Notes: a model not told the origin generated them from the sequence alone. A stretch of DNA of 64,000 nt from Alnus glutinosa (GCF_958979055.1 NC_084890.1:29867116-29931115); one strand, 5' to 3'. Positions 25,291 through 38,055 are shown, numbered from the stretch's first letter. Numbers and translations are program-made.

Positions 25291-25320
25291 CTTTTCTTCT
25301 TGTAAGTCTGTAAGACAAGT
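24551..25320. repeat. tandem repeat of about 240-280 bp on the 5' side of the F-box gene
   Basis: Three units share the same order of blocks: ggcagatgcattcataagcc (24551 variant, 24835, 25075), attttcattgctagctagag, ccgcttctctaa, atagcccactttgcccca, then gtcttcttgtaagtctgtaa (24799, 25039, 25296). Length differences come mainly from A and T runs. The array begins about 160 bp upstream of the F-box start codon, so it may overlap the gene's promoter. Confidence 0.85.
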
Positions 25321-25339
25321 TACTGAGAAAATTTTGCGT

Positions 25340-26273
25340 ACAAGTACAAAACGTAGGGAAAAAAAAAAACACAAGTTCGAAATAGGCTCAAGCTACTACT
25401 ACTCTACTAGTATTAGGGACTTTACATGGGAACTTAAAAAAAAGAAAGAAAAAAAAAAATCACAATCATGTGGTGGAAGCCAAGAAGTGCTTGAGAAATG
25501 AAATGAAAAAGTAAAAAGTTTGAGATAGTCTCTGTAAAACCAAGACGTGCACGGAAGATATCCTATTCATTTTTCAGAGCAAAAGAAAATCAGTTTGAGA
25601 TTTTAGTTGAAGTATTTTAATTTGAATGTGATGTGCATAATGAATCGAAATTACAAAATTTGTCGTTCATTGCAGAATTATTTTAATGATTGAAATGTTG
25701 GCATAGGTCACCCCAAAACGCCTCGGGGATCCACCACAGATGTAATGTATGTTAGGTTTTTTTTTTTTTTTTTTTTTAATAAAAAAAATTAAAAATTAAA
25801 AATGAGAGGAAATAGAAATAATGAATTATTTTTTTATGAAAAATGTAGTTTATTCTCAAAGGAATAGCTATTCCTCTAAAAAATTAGAGGAATAGTTATT
25901 CAAATGGAAATAAAGAATAGATTCATACCAAATAAAGGTCATGCAATAGTCATTCCATTTTAGAAGTCTATTCTGCGATCCAAACGAGCTAGGCATTAAG
26001 ACATTGCATTTACAAGAACATATCAATGCATAGCTAATGTGATTGAAAGATTCACTATTTTTAATGCAAGTTTAAAAATAAATCATGACCTAAAGCTCGG
26101 CCCAAACATTTCAGACTAAAGATAGCATACTTAATTCCTATCTTCATTTGTCAAATCACATGAAAAATAGGTTGAGAGCATCCATTAATTCAACTCGACG
26201 AGACACAACGTCAAAAACTCCACCGCCACAGACATATATACTACATTATATGTCCCTTCAAATTAACATAGAA
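25340..26273. other. no gene seen
   Basis: AT-rich intergenic DNA. A short palindromic patch near 25855-25900 (aaaggaatagctattcctct and agaggaatagttattc) looks like a MITE end, but the boundaries cannot be set. Confidence 0.3.
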
Positions 26274-26282
26274 TATTCGAAA

Positions 26283-26395
26283 GGGTAATACTGGGGAGAA
26301 GGAAAAATTCTGGATTTCATCCGGAAATTTGGCTGTACAGTGGCATTCTTGTAATTATTTAAATCCGGAATTTTTCCTTCTCCGTAGCACTGCTC
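26283..26395. mobile_element. 113-bp Mutator-type MITE with 9-bp target duplication
   Basis: Flanking repeats are tattcgaaa (26274-26282) and tattccaaa (26396-26404), 8 of 9 identical. The arms are ggagaaggaaaaattctgga on the left and, reverse-complemented, ggagaaggaaaaattccgga on the right. A 9-bp duplication is the Mutator signature. No coding capacity. Confidence 0.8.
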
Positions 26396-26759
26396 TATTC
26401 CAAAATAAGTAGAAATTAACATAGTAGTATTGCTAGTTACTAACATTGAAAAATAAACATGACAAATTTATTATGTAAGACAAGTCGATGAATGACTGGA
26501 TAAATCTTACCAGACATTTACAATATTTATTTAAAATTAAAAACAAACATTAGTAGAATCGAGTCAAACAATTTTATTAGATGATTCAAAAGTCATAATA
26601 CCGTGAGACAAATACAAAGAAATATGCATTCTCTAAAAGATACTTTTTTTAAAAATCTTTTCATATGCACATGAATTCTCTAGAGTTCTTGATATTAGCA
26701 TACTTTAGGCAATGCAGATCCTTTTACATAATGGAAGCTCTCTAATATTTCTGCGTTCT

Positions 26760-27760
26760 TTGACTGGCGGTTCGTTCCAGCACGTGGAGGAACAATTTGT
26801 TGCACGATCTAGATGACTGATGGAGCAAATCAGAACCTTATACGACCAACTTGATGCCATGGATGTTGCTAACGATCGTCGCCGTCAACGAACTCCACGT
26901 TTTGTGGATGAGGATGATGTGATTACTTTTAATGAGGCATGATCTCAACGGAGGAAGGTACAGTTTGACACGCAGAGCCCTTGGTGGGCCACCTTGACCG
27001 TTAGTCGTGAGCCTCCAATTCATCTACCAAATCCATCTTATGTGGATGAGAAAGATGAATTTCTTGATGAAGAGTTCCAAGAAGACGAGTTGTTGATGAG
27101 GAGTTTAAACATAGACATGTTTATGATGATGTTAACCATGAAGATGTAGAAAATTCTTCACTAGGATTCATAGATTGGGATTCTCCACCAACCTAGGATA
27201 CCGATATCAATGATGGAGATCTTGTGGAGGTTCTTTGTCATATGATCAAGATGATTAATCTGTAGTAGATTAGGTTTCACCACTAATCTATAACATCTAT
27301 CCTGGGAAAGAAGAACCATTGGAAAAAGTAAATATCTCAGGTAATATTGACAATTTTGTTGATAAGAGTTCTATACATAATGTGCTTGATGAAAGCCCTA
27401 AAAGTAAAGTCTTTGATATGGATGTTAACGAAGTTGATTTCCTTAGGGTAGAAAATATTTTATCAAATTTCCTTAATGTGAATGTTTTTTTTTTTGTTTT
27501 TTTTTGTTTTATGAGAGTTTTGTACATCACATGCTTGATGAAAGCCCTAATTAAAGTGAAGTCTTTGATTTTGATGTTAATTAACGAATTTGATTTTCTT
27601 CGGGTAGAAATCTTTTATCAAATTCTCTTGATGTCAATGTTTTTGATGATTTTTATGCGGAGAAGAATTTTATGTTTAAAAGTGAAGAGATCGTTGATTC
27701 TTTTTGGAAGATATTAATGGCGCATGAACGAGAGAAGATGTGTGACAATCGCACTTAGTA
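26760..27760 (+). mobile_element. fossil LTR-retroelement internal region (gypsy-like, low certainty)
   Basis: Broken frames are rich in Asp/Glu: EQIRTLYDQLDAMDVANDRR near 26825, then FVDEDDVITF, YVDEKDEFLDEEFQEDE and, later, VNEVDFLRVEN and FWKILMAHEREK. This acidic linker style occurs in the stretch between gag and protease/RT of some plant gypsy elements. The region contains an imperfect internal repeat (about 27380-27480 against 27525-27630). Broken, old, no terminal repeats identified. Confidence 0.35.
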
Positions 27761-29168
27761 TTTCATAAACATTTGAACCTGAAAAGCATGTTTTATCATT
27801 GCATATCATTTTCTTGAAAACGACTAAAATATATCACTAATATAGTAATCTGTTAATATCCAGAAAATAGAAGCAACTTAGGAAATTCAAGTGTATGCTG
27901 AAAAGCCCTGACAGTCTGACACTATTAGCTGTGAGGTTTAATACAGAAGTTGTTCAGTCCTGCAGATAGGCAATAACGGGACTGCTGAACTGGATATTAA
28001 ATTTGCTTCTTGCTTCTGAAAGTATTATGGAAATAGTAGTCTAGTCAATGTAGTGGCTCTCAATTCAACGGGCAAAACAATCAAATTATATTAAATCTAA
28101 AAAAAAAAAATTGGGAAAATTCTATCTTTAATTCAGAAACATACATTAGAAAGGAGTACTACCAAATAGAAATAGTTCATTTATGAGCTTAATAAGATAA
28201 GCAAAATATGCATATTTCATTAATTCAAAAGGAGAATAGCAAACTCCGCCCTTATATATGGTTAGTGCCAATGGCCCTCAAATTGTTATCTCCCTGTATT
28301 TCATAGTTAATGTTTAAGATGGAGAACCATTTTGGATACATCATATGGGCACAAAGGAAAAGGTGGATTGCAAATATATCAAAAAGATGAATCTAAACAG
28401 AAAACGTGTCCCAGATAAGAAACATACATATTACTTCCTTCCATCAAGATTGAATCCGGTACAATTCCGCTTTGCAAGTTGCCGGTTAAAAACCTAACAG
28501 AAGCAACATCAAAGGTTTAGTATGCATTAAAAATACTAGAATCCAAACGCAATTGAACAAATCCTGTTAGAAATCTATGGTTGCATTTGGTAAGAGATAC
28601 ATGACATGGTTCTGCACCAGATAGCAAGTTTGATTATAAAAAAAATGGGGTGCATGTGTGCAGTTGTGCGTTCAAGTGTTTGTGTCTATATAAATCAAGT
28701 CCTCCAGACTTGGAAATGATATTAAAGTATGTTAATGATGAAAGTCAAAATATACAATCAATTACAGCCTCTATTTCGATATACTTACAGAAACCTCAGG
28801 CGCTCTAAGTAGATATTGGTGGGAATCTGCCCAGCCAAATTGTTGAAACTGACATCACTACAACAATCACAAAGAGACAAGATAATCAATATCCAACCTT
28901 GGAACAATTTAGAACCTGGTATGTTGAAGAAGAAAGGGCACTCAAAATTTTATAGTTTGAAAAGATAACCTTAGTTAATAAGGCATTATTCACTTAGCAT
29001 TACTAGAAGCTATTTCGCTCATGAAAGCAAACATTGCTTCTATCAATATGCTATGTTTTCTAGTAATCTGTTACCATCTAGATAGGAGCAAAGCAGACAA
29101 CAATTATAAGAAAAGAATTGAAAAATGATAGTAGCAAGGAATTTGGGCAACATATCTATGCCAGCTGG

Positions 29169-29285
29169 TCCCAAGGTATAGCTCAATTGGCTAGGGACCA
29201 CGTCTCATGAAACGGAGGTCACTAGTTCGAATCTTTCATTTCCCTCTCCCCTTGAAGTCAAATACTTATAAAAGTAAAATAAAAA
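29169..29285 (+). mobile_element. tRNA-derived SINE
   Basis: A pol III box A-like word (tagctcaattggctaggga) is followed about 35 bp later by a box B word (agttcgaatc), then a CT-rich tail and an A-rich end (ataaaaataaag). The same element occurs inverted at 54499-54605. Flanks tatgccagctggt and tatgctaactagt are a plausible eroded target duplication. It lies in intron 11 of the LRR-VIII pseudogene. Confidence 0.75.
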
Positions 29286-29805
29286 TAAAGAATTATGCTA
29301 ACTAGTAAATTGACATGTCACAACTTCCTGCATCTTATAGTTCTCTGTTGTTTCAATCTTATTGGTTGGCCAATTTTGTGTACTAAAAACTTACAGGTGT
29401 GCACACAAGTGCACATCCATATGTTGTGCAATCATAATAAGTATGTGCGTAAGTGTGTCTACAAATTTAATTTGTTATCAATGATGTCTTCAGTTTCTGT
29501 AATATGGTTTATTAAGGAGAGTGCAATATTCATAGTTTGTGAAGCCAGATTGTTTCTTATTATATCGATCTTTGTAATAGATTTAGAACTTTTTTCTACA
29601 GCATCATTCAAACAATTTTCTACACCTCTACTTTTATTTGAGGTCTTTCACACTAATTTCAATGTTGATATATTGCTTTTCTTCCTTGTATGAACTTTTA
29701 CTATGTTTTTTGCCAGTCTAATTGTTTAGGTGATGAAATCACTACAAGCTTGAAGCCATGCCAATTGTTAGAATCCATAAGCTTTTATAAACATTTTGGA
29801 CCTGT

Positions 29806-30045
29806 TTGGTTCCTTTTATAAAGCTCACAAAACAGAAAACAGTGCAAAACGCACTACAAAACATGTTTTGAATTGAAAAACTGTTTTCAGAAAATTATTC
29901 TTGAAAACAGCCTATTTTCAGAAAGCATCAAAAAAGGTTTCTTGAAACCGTTTTATATTTTCAGTTTAGGAAAAATAACACCGTTGGAAACATCTTGTTG
30001 TCAGCTTTCTTTTGTTCTTTGAGAACAATACCATCCAAATCAAAG
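29806..30045. mobile_element. possible small inverted-repeat element in intron 11
   Basis: The left side (cctgtttggttccttttata) and the right side, reverse-complemented (cctttgatttggatggtatt), have the look of hAT/PIF-type MITE ends, and the interior is a set of self-complementary words (aaactgttttcag, ctgaaaacag-like). No target duplication identified. Confidence 0.35.
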
Positions 30046-33000
30046 GCATTCTGAAGGCAAATATCGATACACACACACATATATATAAATTTATGATTAC
30101 CTAATTCAAGCTAGTAAACAGCATACTCCTATATGTCACATGCTCTACTTACAACATTTGCAGATTCTTCGTTGTCCAGATGTATGAAGGGATCTCCCCA
30201 AAAATCTTACAGTTTCTCAAAACCCTAAAATACATAACTGAATTGTATCGCATAAAGCATCATCAAATCGAATATATAGTTGACAATGTAAGCACTAAAC
30301 ATACAATCTTACTAGGCCAGACATGTTTATCAACATAGGAAAATCCTGATTTGGCCCATCTATATCACTAATCCTCCTGTTTCAAAGATGCCACATGAGC
30401 CAAAATTGTTGATTGAATATACCAAAAAAATCAAGTTGCATCCTATCAAGCAACCGGATGAATGTAAGAAGGTTTTTTACTCACAACTCTTGTAAATTAC
30501 TCAGAAGAGATATATTTGGTGGGATGGGTCCCTCCAGTCCACTTGCATGCATTTCTCTTCAAGAATTCAAATTTGAATGAGAATAACTATTAGAAAATAT
30601 ACATAAAAAAAGAAAAAAAAAAGAAAAAGAAAAAAAAAAAGGTAAAGGCTTATCTGCGATGGAGACTCAAAAAACACTTGAGATCTCTTGAAAAAAAAAA
30701 CAAGGATCTTACAATCTTGGTATTGTTCCTCTAAAGTTGTTATCATTTATCCTACTGCATTGTGCAATAAATTGATGTTCATCAGCAAAATGTTTATATT
30801 TATGCTTTAAAGGAGGGGTGAATTATGTCAACAGAAGCATATATAATAAATTCTCACAAATCTGTTAGACTTCCCAGCATGGCAAAAGTCATCGGCAAGT
30901 TTCCTGTCAAATTATTGGAGGATAGCATCCTGCAATAACAATATTGCAGCAATGAACCAACGAAATCGTCAAAAAATGTGTTAGCAAGCAAAAGATTTAT
31001 AACCTACCAAAATGAAGAGATGAGATGTCTTACAAAGTCTGTAAATTGGTCAAATTGCCAAGCTCAAGAGGAACAATGCCAGAGAATTGGTTTGCTTCAA
31101 GGCTTCTGTTTGAGTAAAACACACAAAAAAAAAAGAAAAAAAAAAGAAGAAGAAGAAACTCATGATTAAACCATCCAAAAATCACAATGGAGTGCAGGGG
31201 TAACAAAACGACCATATAACAATTAAAAAACACGGAAAGTTTCAGTGGTTTGAGGTCATAGCAGTACACTTAAACAAGAAAACCAGAGTCTTTCTACTTT
31301 ATTTTTATTTTACAACTCAAGCTCACTCATGAAGACTTCAAACCAAAGTTCAAAACGTACAGGTATGTGAGACTGGTAATATTTCCCAACTCGTTTGGAA
31401 TCTCCCCTGATAAGCGATTCCCAAGAACAGAGCTGCACATTACTTGGTTAATTTAAGAGAAAAGTAGCTAATTAAATCAAAACTTAATCAATATAAAATA
31501 GAAGAGCTCACATAGAAGTTAATCGCATTGAAGCCCATTCCAGTGGTGTTGTCCCATTGAGATAGTTGTAAGCAAAATCACTACAATGAGAGGACAACCG
31601 GTGTAAATAGGAAATGCTGAAAAAATAGTCTTTATTAAATTCTAGTGAATTGTGTTGGACATTAGTGCTGCAAAATATTACCATCAAACTTGAAATTGAA
31701 GCATTTCAAAAAGATCTTACATTTCTCGAAGGTGAGGAAGCTTCACCAGTTGAGGTGGAAGCATGCCAGGAAGACTATAAAACTTGAGCACTCTATATAA
31801 TAAATGAGTTATTAGATAATGAGTATAGGTAACGACTATCATGAGAAGTAGATCAATCATGACATGCTGTTAGCATTTTACAATATATTAAATATGTCAT
31901 GGATGTTAAAAAGGCAGCTTTTGAAAATAATGTTTGGTGGCCTTCATTACAATGTATAGTCAACAAAAATTTTCACTAACCTGACAAACAAAATAACACT
32001 AAATATATATAGATTCGTAGATGAAGGCTTAGATGAGCTAACTTAAATTAATTAATAAAAAAATTATATTTTTTGACAATCATACGAAGATGTAAAATCA
32101 TGCATAAGATGGAAGATTTGACATAAAAATAATTAGTAACAAGATGAGGGAACTGTACATCTTTACGACATGACAGACAATATTGTTGCAATCACAACCA
32201 ATGCTGTTCTCAGAATTTCTTGGTGGCTCTAGTTTCATCCCAACCATTTCAAGTTGGGAAGAATTACCATCAAATTTCTAATATGTTGAGCCCATGGTAC
32301 TAGCTATTTGTTAGAGTGCATCAACTATACAACATCCCAATCAATAAACATCACATGTCAAATCAGCTTTGTACAACTGTGCTTATGAAAAAGAAATGGC
32401 AATCCAAATTCATTGCAACAGTTATCTGCGCTTGAATTCATTTTTATTGCCTAAATTCAGATTTAAATACCCAAGAAATTTTTGAACATTTTTATTATTC
32501 TCAATCACATGACTTTGAAGCTTGAAGCGAAAAAAGTATAAATGAAGAAATCGGTTTAATTATCCAATTTACTTCCATATTTGTGAAGGAAAATATGAAA
32601 ATTAACAACTTAATATGACATTCGACAATTCGATTAACGCATTAAAAAAAAGAAAACAAGAAAACAATCAGTTTTACTAGAATTATGTGAATTTAGACTT
32701 ATAAACATGTGAGAATCACACTAATTAAAACTTAGCCCATCTAATTAGAGAGTACCAGAGAATCATGCACTAGTGAAGCACCATAATCATAAATTTCAAT
32801 GGGGAAACCCCCAATTTTCTGTTTGGTCACCAAATAATTTAATGAAAAAAAAAAGGAAAAAGAAAAAGATCAATGCATAGTACTTTCATATCTTACTACG
32901 AAAAATGATAAGCTAAGCCCAACTAGTCCAAACAGTTAATGGGTGACACCCAGTTTGACAACGGAAGAGCAAGCTCGTACCTTCTCCTTGGGGTACCACT

Positions 33001-34364
33001 GCCTTTGCGAATCTCAGCAACCTGAAGCAACTCAATGCGAAAACCATGAACACGAAGCGATTCTTCGCCAGCATGATCAAGAATTTGACAAAACTACCAC
33101 AAGTGCTTCTGAGGGAACTTCAGTACATGATTTGGAAACAAAGTTGGCTCAAACTTTCTTGGTTTTGCAAAAGCTGAACCTACGAGAATCAACCAATGTG
33201 TGTAATTGACATATGACACTATAATCCCACCACCCAGGTGTGAAAATGGATGAAACTAATGATGTGGATTCTTTGGAATTTACGCCAGGAATGAAGTACT
33301 CATTTGCCAGGATGTGCTGTGAAAACTTTTATGCCAGGAAATTATATATTTTCGGAAGGTGGGAAAAACAAATCCCTAGATACTTTTCTTCTCAAGCCCT
33401 CTCTGCCTCTCACGATCAGTTCGATCAGTTTTCTTCTCAAACTTTCTCTGCCTCTCACGATCAGATTCTTCTGGTGTCCAAGTTTTGTTGCTCTATCGCT
33501 CTCTCTCACAAAACATCTCCGGGAAAACGCCACTCCACCGCCGTTGATCGACGCCGACTGCCCGCTCAGCCCACCAGCTCGCCTCCCTCTAATCATTCGG
33601 TGTGTTTTTATATTTTCACTCTTCCTGGTCCATTGATTCATGTTTTTTTTTTTTTTTTTTTTTTTTCTTTTAGTGAATGTGGTCGATTACAATTTATGGT
33701 TTGAATTTGTTGAGTGAATGTGGTGGATTTCGATTATTTAAAATACTTGTTGGAGGCTCATATGTGAAAAACCCTAAATTTTCGTTTGGATTGGGTTCAT
33801 TAAAGGTTCAATATTTGTTGGGAAATTAGTTAAAGGTTCAATATTTGTCGGAAAATTTGGGTTTTTTGTTATTTGGGGTTTGTTTGTTTTGTGTTCTTTC
33901 TTGGGCATTCTGTTTAACACACGAAAGGCTAAGAGCTTTCCCATTGAAATTGAGTAATTTATTAACATTTTGTGTGTGTGTGTGTGTGTATGGCTTTTGT
34001 TTTTCTGTTCAAGTCGATTTTGGTCTTTTCCCTATTCTTTTGGATTGCTCTGTGAGTAAGTCATTCACTTTGATACTGCACAAAGAGTTGAACAGAAAGG
34101 CCATTTGACTAGAACAGCAGACAGAAAATGTAACAGTGCAGATTTCTTCGGTGCTTGAGGGAATCACACAGTAAATCATGAAATATGTCCTAGATGTCAG
34201 AATCATTATATCTGAAACCCAACTCTTTCACTTATTATCTTGCAATAGATTTCACACTGAATTGGATCATTCTTACACACCTAATAGAATCTTGGCTGCC
34301 AGCCTCATAGGAGCTCAAATTCAGTCTCACTGATGCATCTAGTGTGCATCTAATTTAAAGTGTT

Positions 34365-34413
34365 CCATCTGGTACTGGTTCTCTGTTTGAATCAAGGAAC
34401 CAGTACCAGATGG
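34365..34413. repeat. perfect 17-bp inverted repeat
   Basis: ccatctggtactggttc (34365-34381) and gaaccagtaccagatgg (34397-34413) are exact reverse complements around a 15-nt spacer. Too short for a microRNA precursor by itself; function unknown. Confidence 0.85.
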
Positions 34414-35172
34414 TATTGTGGTATGGCATTTTCCCAATTGAATGTGCAATAGTAGTAGTGGTATTGCAGCAGTGCATAGGTATTATTATTGGCTGTACTG
34501 CAGCTTAGTAGTTTGATATCAATTGAAGAGATAATGCTCCTCATTTTATCCTTTATGTTTTACTCAATCTAATCACTTGATTCTAGCATTTCTGTTATTC
34601 TGGTAATCATAATTATTGCCATTTGTTATAATAGATGTTTGAACAATCCTTTTGCATTAATACATTCAAAATTCACCTCAAACCAGTGACTATCTAAAAA
34701 GGAATGATAAGGTCTGTTGTTGCTATGAAATTCTCCTGAGGTCATATAGGTTGTAATAGATGCTTTTTCTGAAGTTTACTTTGAGATCACCTCAGAGTGA
34801 GGTGCTTGTACACCTTGAGGCAGTGCAAAGTTAAGTTGCAGTTTCTAGGTGTATGCCTCACCATCCAGTTGTTTATCAAAGGTGTGGCCTGTGCCTAGAA
34901 CATTTTTTTTTTTTATCAACTCAAAAACTAGTCATGTCTTCCTTGATTATTTGGTTTTGTTTGACAATTTCTACACTTATTTTATATTGCACGTAAAACT
35001 ACGTATCTCTTGCACCGTGTTTTGTATAGTTTGGCATCTATAAGATCTATATTGAATTGATACTCTAATAAATTATCTACCATGTTTCATTTTCTTTTTT
35101 TGTGCCATCCTGGTTTGCTCATGAAATGTCCAAAATTTGTTTAGATGTAAAATGTTTTCTTATACTAGCTGT

Positions 35173-35175
<3 letters not shown>

Positions 35176-35233
<58 letters not shown>
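35176..35233. repeat. (CT)n microsatellite, about 29 units
   Basis: Uninterrupted CT dinucleotide array, immediately followed by cctctgcg. Plain simple sequence. Confidence 0.95.
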
Positions 35234-35238
<5 letters not shown>

Positions 35239-36309
35239 CGTCGGAAAACATACATATCAGTAGAACATAGGGATGCAGAATATGGGACTTCTCTGTCTGA
35301 TGTCTTGAATAATTTTTGTCCATTTTTATAATCACCCCAAACTGATTTTTTAGTCCCCTTTTATTCTGTCATGTGCACCAGACATCCTCTTGCTACTTGC
35401 TCAAATGGATAGGGATTTGAGTGATTTTAATATAATTTAGTCATTGTAACTGACCTGATCTTCTTAAAGATGTACAAAAGCTAACAGATTTTGCATGTAT
35501 GAGGTATAATTTTGTCAAACATTTGAACTATAGGTATGCTTTTTTTATGTAACTAATTGCAAATTACTTTCGAAATCTAACTTTTCCAACTTAGCTCAGG
35601 GTCGTTGTGGTCTATTTTACATGAGATTGGAGGTGGGTATGTGTTTAGGAGTTTGATTCCCGTACAATGCATCATACTGTTAATGATTCATACCCATGAG
35701 GAGTGACAAGATTATTGGTTCTAACCTGGTGATTTCATAGTGAAAATTTCCTGATTTAAGTGAATGATCTTAAAAGCCATCTTTGGGTTTCATGAAACAT
35801 GGGTTATTTAGTGAACCGGGTATAATAGTCCCCTTTTAGTTCGTCATGTTGACTGACTTTTTACTTTTCCAGAAATGTATACTAGACCTAGAGCACTGTA
35901 AATATGCATCTTTAAAGGATGACCTCATCCTCAAATAAACAAGTGATTGTTGTTTGAAGAAATAAATTTTATATCCCACAAAATTCTAACAATGAACTTT
36001 GGACCATATCAGAATTTTTAAAAGGCTATACTCGCAGATGAAGAGGCAGATCTGAGAAATCCTGGCTGTGTCTGCCCAATGCAAAATTTTGTGATGCAAC
36101 TATACTATGCAAACCCAGTACAACCACGTGTTATGCAAAGCAGTACTAGGAATTCTAGATGTTGAATTTTCTAGAGATTGTTAGAAGATAAAAGCAGTTC
36201 TAGGAATTTTCTATGAAGTACATCTTTGTACCTCATTTTTTATGTACTAACAAAATGTGATGAGCCATATAAAATCATGCAAGCCCGATGGCCTTCTTTG
36301 AATTTCTTC

Positions 36310-36690
36310 AGCACTTAGAGTTGCCTACAGAGGGTTAATGCAAAAAATATTTTAGCCATACTCAACAGATCAAATTGAAATTTCTACAGGATGCGTAGCT
36401 AATATGAGAACATCTAGTTTGTTTATAAGTCTTCCTTGTTTGTACTTTTGACATAATGTAAAAGTCTTGAGACTCCCTTGAAAAGATTTGTTTATAGCCG
36501 TTGTGTTGTTATGGTAGATAATAGTAGTAGCATTTATAACTGGTATAGTTAATATTGAAGTGACCTATAATTAGCCGCCAATGGGTATTCTAAGTTAATC
36601 TTAAAGTGTTGGAGGCAACAAAATCACTATTTGTGCCCATGGGACACAAATGATAGCAATTGTAGAATCGTATTTTTTTGGCTCATTATA
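36310..36690 (+). pseudogene. LRR-RLK copy D: 3' tail only
   Basis: 36315-36400 aligns with the last codons of copies A and B: 'ttgcctacagagggttaatg' (LPTERVN), 'caaaaaatattttagccata', 'caaattgaaatttctacagg'. The following 280 bp match the 3' flank of copy B (gagaacatctagtttgttta, gtcttgagactcccttgaaa, gatttgtttatagcc, atggtagataatagtagtag). No upstream kinase or LRR part remains. It marks an extra, now deleted receptor unit between A and B. Confidence 0.7.
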
Positions 36691-37714
36691 AATGTATGAT
36701 GGTATTTTGATATTATCCCAACATAGCATGCACGGGGCAGCCTCAGCACTCATTTTTACTAGACTAAGCTCATGCTAAGTATGGGCGAAAAGGTAGTAAA
36801 TAAACTCATGACAAGTAGGTTAGTAACTGGCCGCTATCTACTAACGGTTAACCGCCTAATTGTATAATCGCGTTTGAAGTGGGTTGGAAAAAATTGCTAA
36901 CTATCTATGATATGACGATTATCAGTTTTAGGAGTAGACGGTTGCAATATATCCAAAACGAGTAATTTCAACCCCAAGTTTGAACTTTGAAGATATGCAT
37001 AATATTTAAGAAACCCCACTCGTCTCTCTCGTAATCCCATTCCCCCTGCGCTGCTCATTTCCTCTCAATTCTCTCACCTCCCTATTTCTCTACGTCTCAA
37101 CGTGGCTAAGGGCATGGGGATTCGCAAATCCAATTTACAACTTACAAGTTTTAAAAAAAGGCATACCGTTCGTTGGACAAGCAGCAGGTGTAGCTTCTAA
37201 TGGTTAGGAACCAAGCATCTTTGTCCATAATCACCATTTTTGTCCATAGTGACCTATAATTAAATGAGGCCAACTCTGAAATCTTACCCCAATTTTTTGA
37301 TTCCCCGAAGCATCTTTGTTCCCACCAAATCCGGCAATGTTCTTTCTTTTTCTTTAAAAAAAAGTAGACATACTACCAAAATATTGTCAATGTACCCTAA
37401 GGTTAGAAAAAAACAAAAATAACTTTATAATTTTTTCAATAAAACAAAAATAACTTTACAAATTTTTCAATAAAACAAAAATATCCTTATAAATTAAATT
37501 TTTAAAAAAATCCTAAAAAATTAATTTTTTCAAAAGAAATTTTTAATTCTTTTCTAAAAAAAAAAGAGGAAGAAATTTTAAGTTTTTTTTTTTTTTTTTA
37601 AATGAAAGTTTTTAGTTTCTTTAAAAAATTTTATTTTTATTTTAGAAAAAAAAAAGGAAAATTTTTTTAATTTGTCTTTTTATTTTTAAATTTGGACACC
37701 CTTGGTTTTTTTGT

Positions 37715-38055
37715 ATGACTAACTACCATTTAAGAATACTCCTAATGACTTATGTATATCTCAATCTAAAATATCTAACCAAAACCCACTTTATCTAGTT
37801 TAACTAATAGGTTTTAAAAGGTACCATACATCTAATTATCTATTCTTAATTCTATATACTTTCAAATAAAAATAAAAAAGAATAAAACTTTATTTTTTTA
37901 TTTTTTATTTTTTTTATCGTATTTTTTTACTGTCCTTTTTTTTTTCAAATGGTTATATTTGGTCATATTTGTTAACAATCGTTTTATTAAAACGGTTATT
38001 TTTCTAATGCAAATTTTTCAATGGTCATTTTTTCTCAAACGTCCATTTTTTTTAG
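37715..38055. mobile_element. left end of a transposon related to the 726-1807 element
   Basis: 'aatatctaaccaaaaccca..ctttatctagtttaacta' and 'catctaattatctattctt' match the left arm of the 726 element (agataaccaaaacctc, ttctagtttagctaacc, catctgattatctag). It is followed by an AT-rich arm with repeated 'gtcatttttt' and 'ggttatatttt' words that is also present at 47690-47800. A coding-like fragment follows directly. Right end not identified. Confidence 0.45.

Larger units (their letters stand above)
28428..33074 (-). pseudogene. LRR-VIII-type receptor kinase, ectodomain-only pseudogene (13 exons)
   Basis: Thirteen exons with consistent phase and GT..AG borders, in transcript order. Exon 1: 33074-32981 (signal peptide MLAKNRFVFMVFALSCFRLL, ending VVPQGE). 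Exon 2: 32324-32159 (QIASTMGSTY, KFDGNSSQLEMVG, IGCDCNNIVCHVVK). The LRR exons are 31792-31721 (LPGMLPPQLVKLPHLRE), 31580-31512, 31432-31361 (VLGNRLSGEIPNELGNITSL), 31105-31034, 30929-30858, 30751-30713, 30556-30485 (HASGLEGPIPPNISLL), 30376-30305 (RISDIDGPNQDFPMLINMSG), 30224-30153 (VLRNCKIFGEIPSYIW), 28857-28789 (DVSFNNLAGQIPTNI) and 28493-28428 (FLTGNLQSGIVPDSIL). One LRR per 66-72-bp exon and these motifs are typical of the LRR-VIII-2 family (relatives of At1g53440 and LIK1). Exon 2 has two stops (TAA after VDAL; TAG after STY, where Trp is expected). Exon 8 is 33 bp short, in frame. No malectin, membrane or kinase exons follow within 28427-27760. Confidence 0.85.
33240..36305. other. gene-poor stretch with leader-like CT-rich segment
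   Basis: The segment 33380-33600 resembles a plant 5' leader: CT-rich, with a direct repeat of 'ctctctgcctctcacgatcag' blocks at about 33398 and 33445, followed by T-rich intron-like DNA. No supported coding exon follows on the plus strand up to 36300. A (GT)n run at about 33970-33988, the hairpin at 34365 and the CT array at 35176 are the only structures seen. It could be the orphan first exon of a lost gene. Confidence 0.3.

Noticed and set aside
29169-29240. Possible functional tRNA gene
   Set aside because: A and B boxes are present, but the sequence does not fold as a tRNA with a proper acceptor stem, and an inverted copy with a target duplication at 54.5 kb shows that it is a SINE.
32943-33209. 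Plus-strand 88-codon frame
   Set aside because: It is the antisense of exon 1 of the LRR-VIII pseudogene, whose signal peptide and splice donor explain the sequence.
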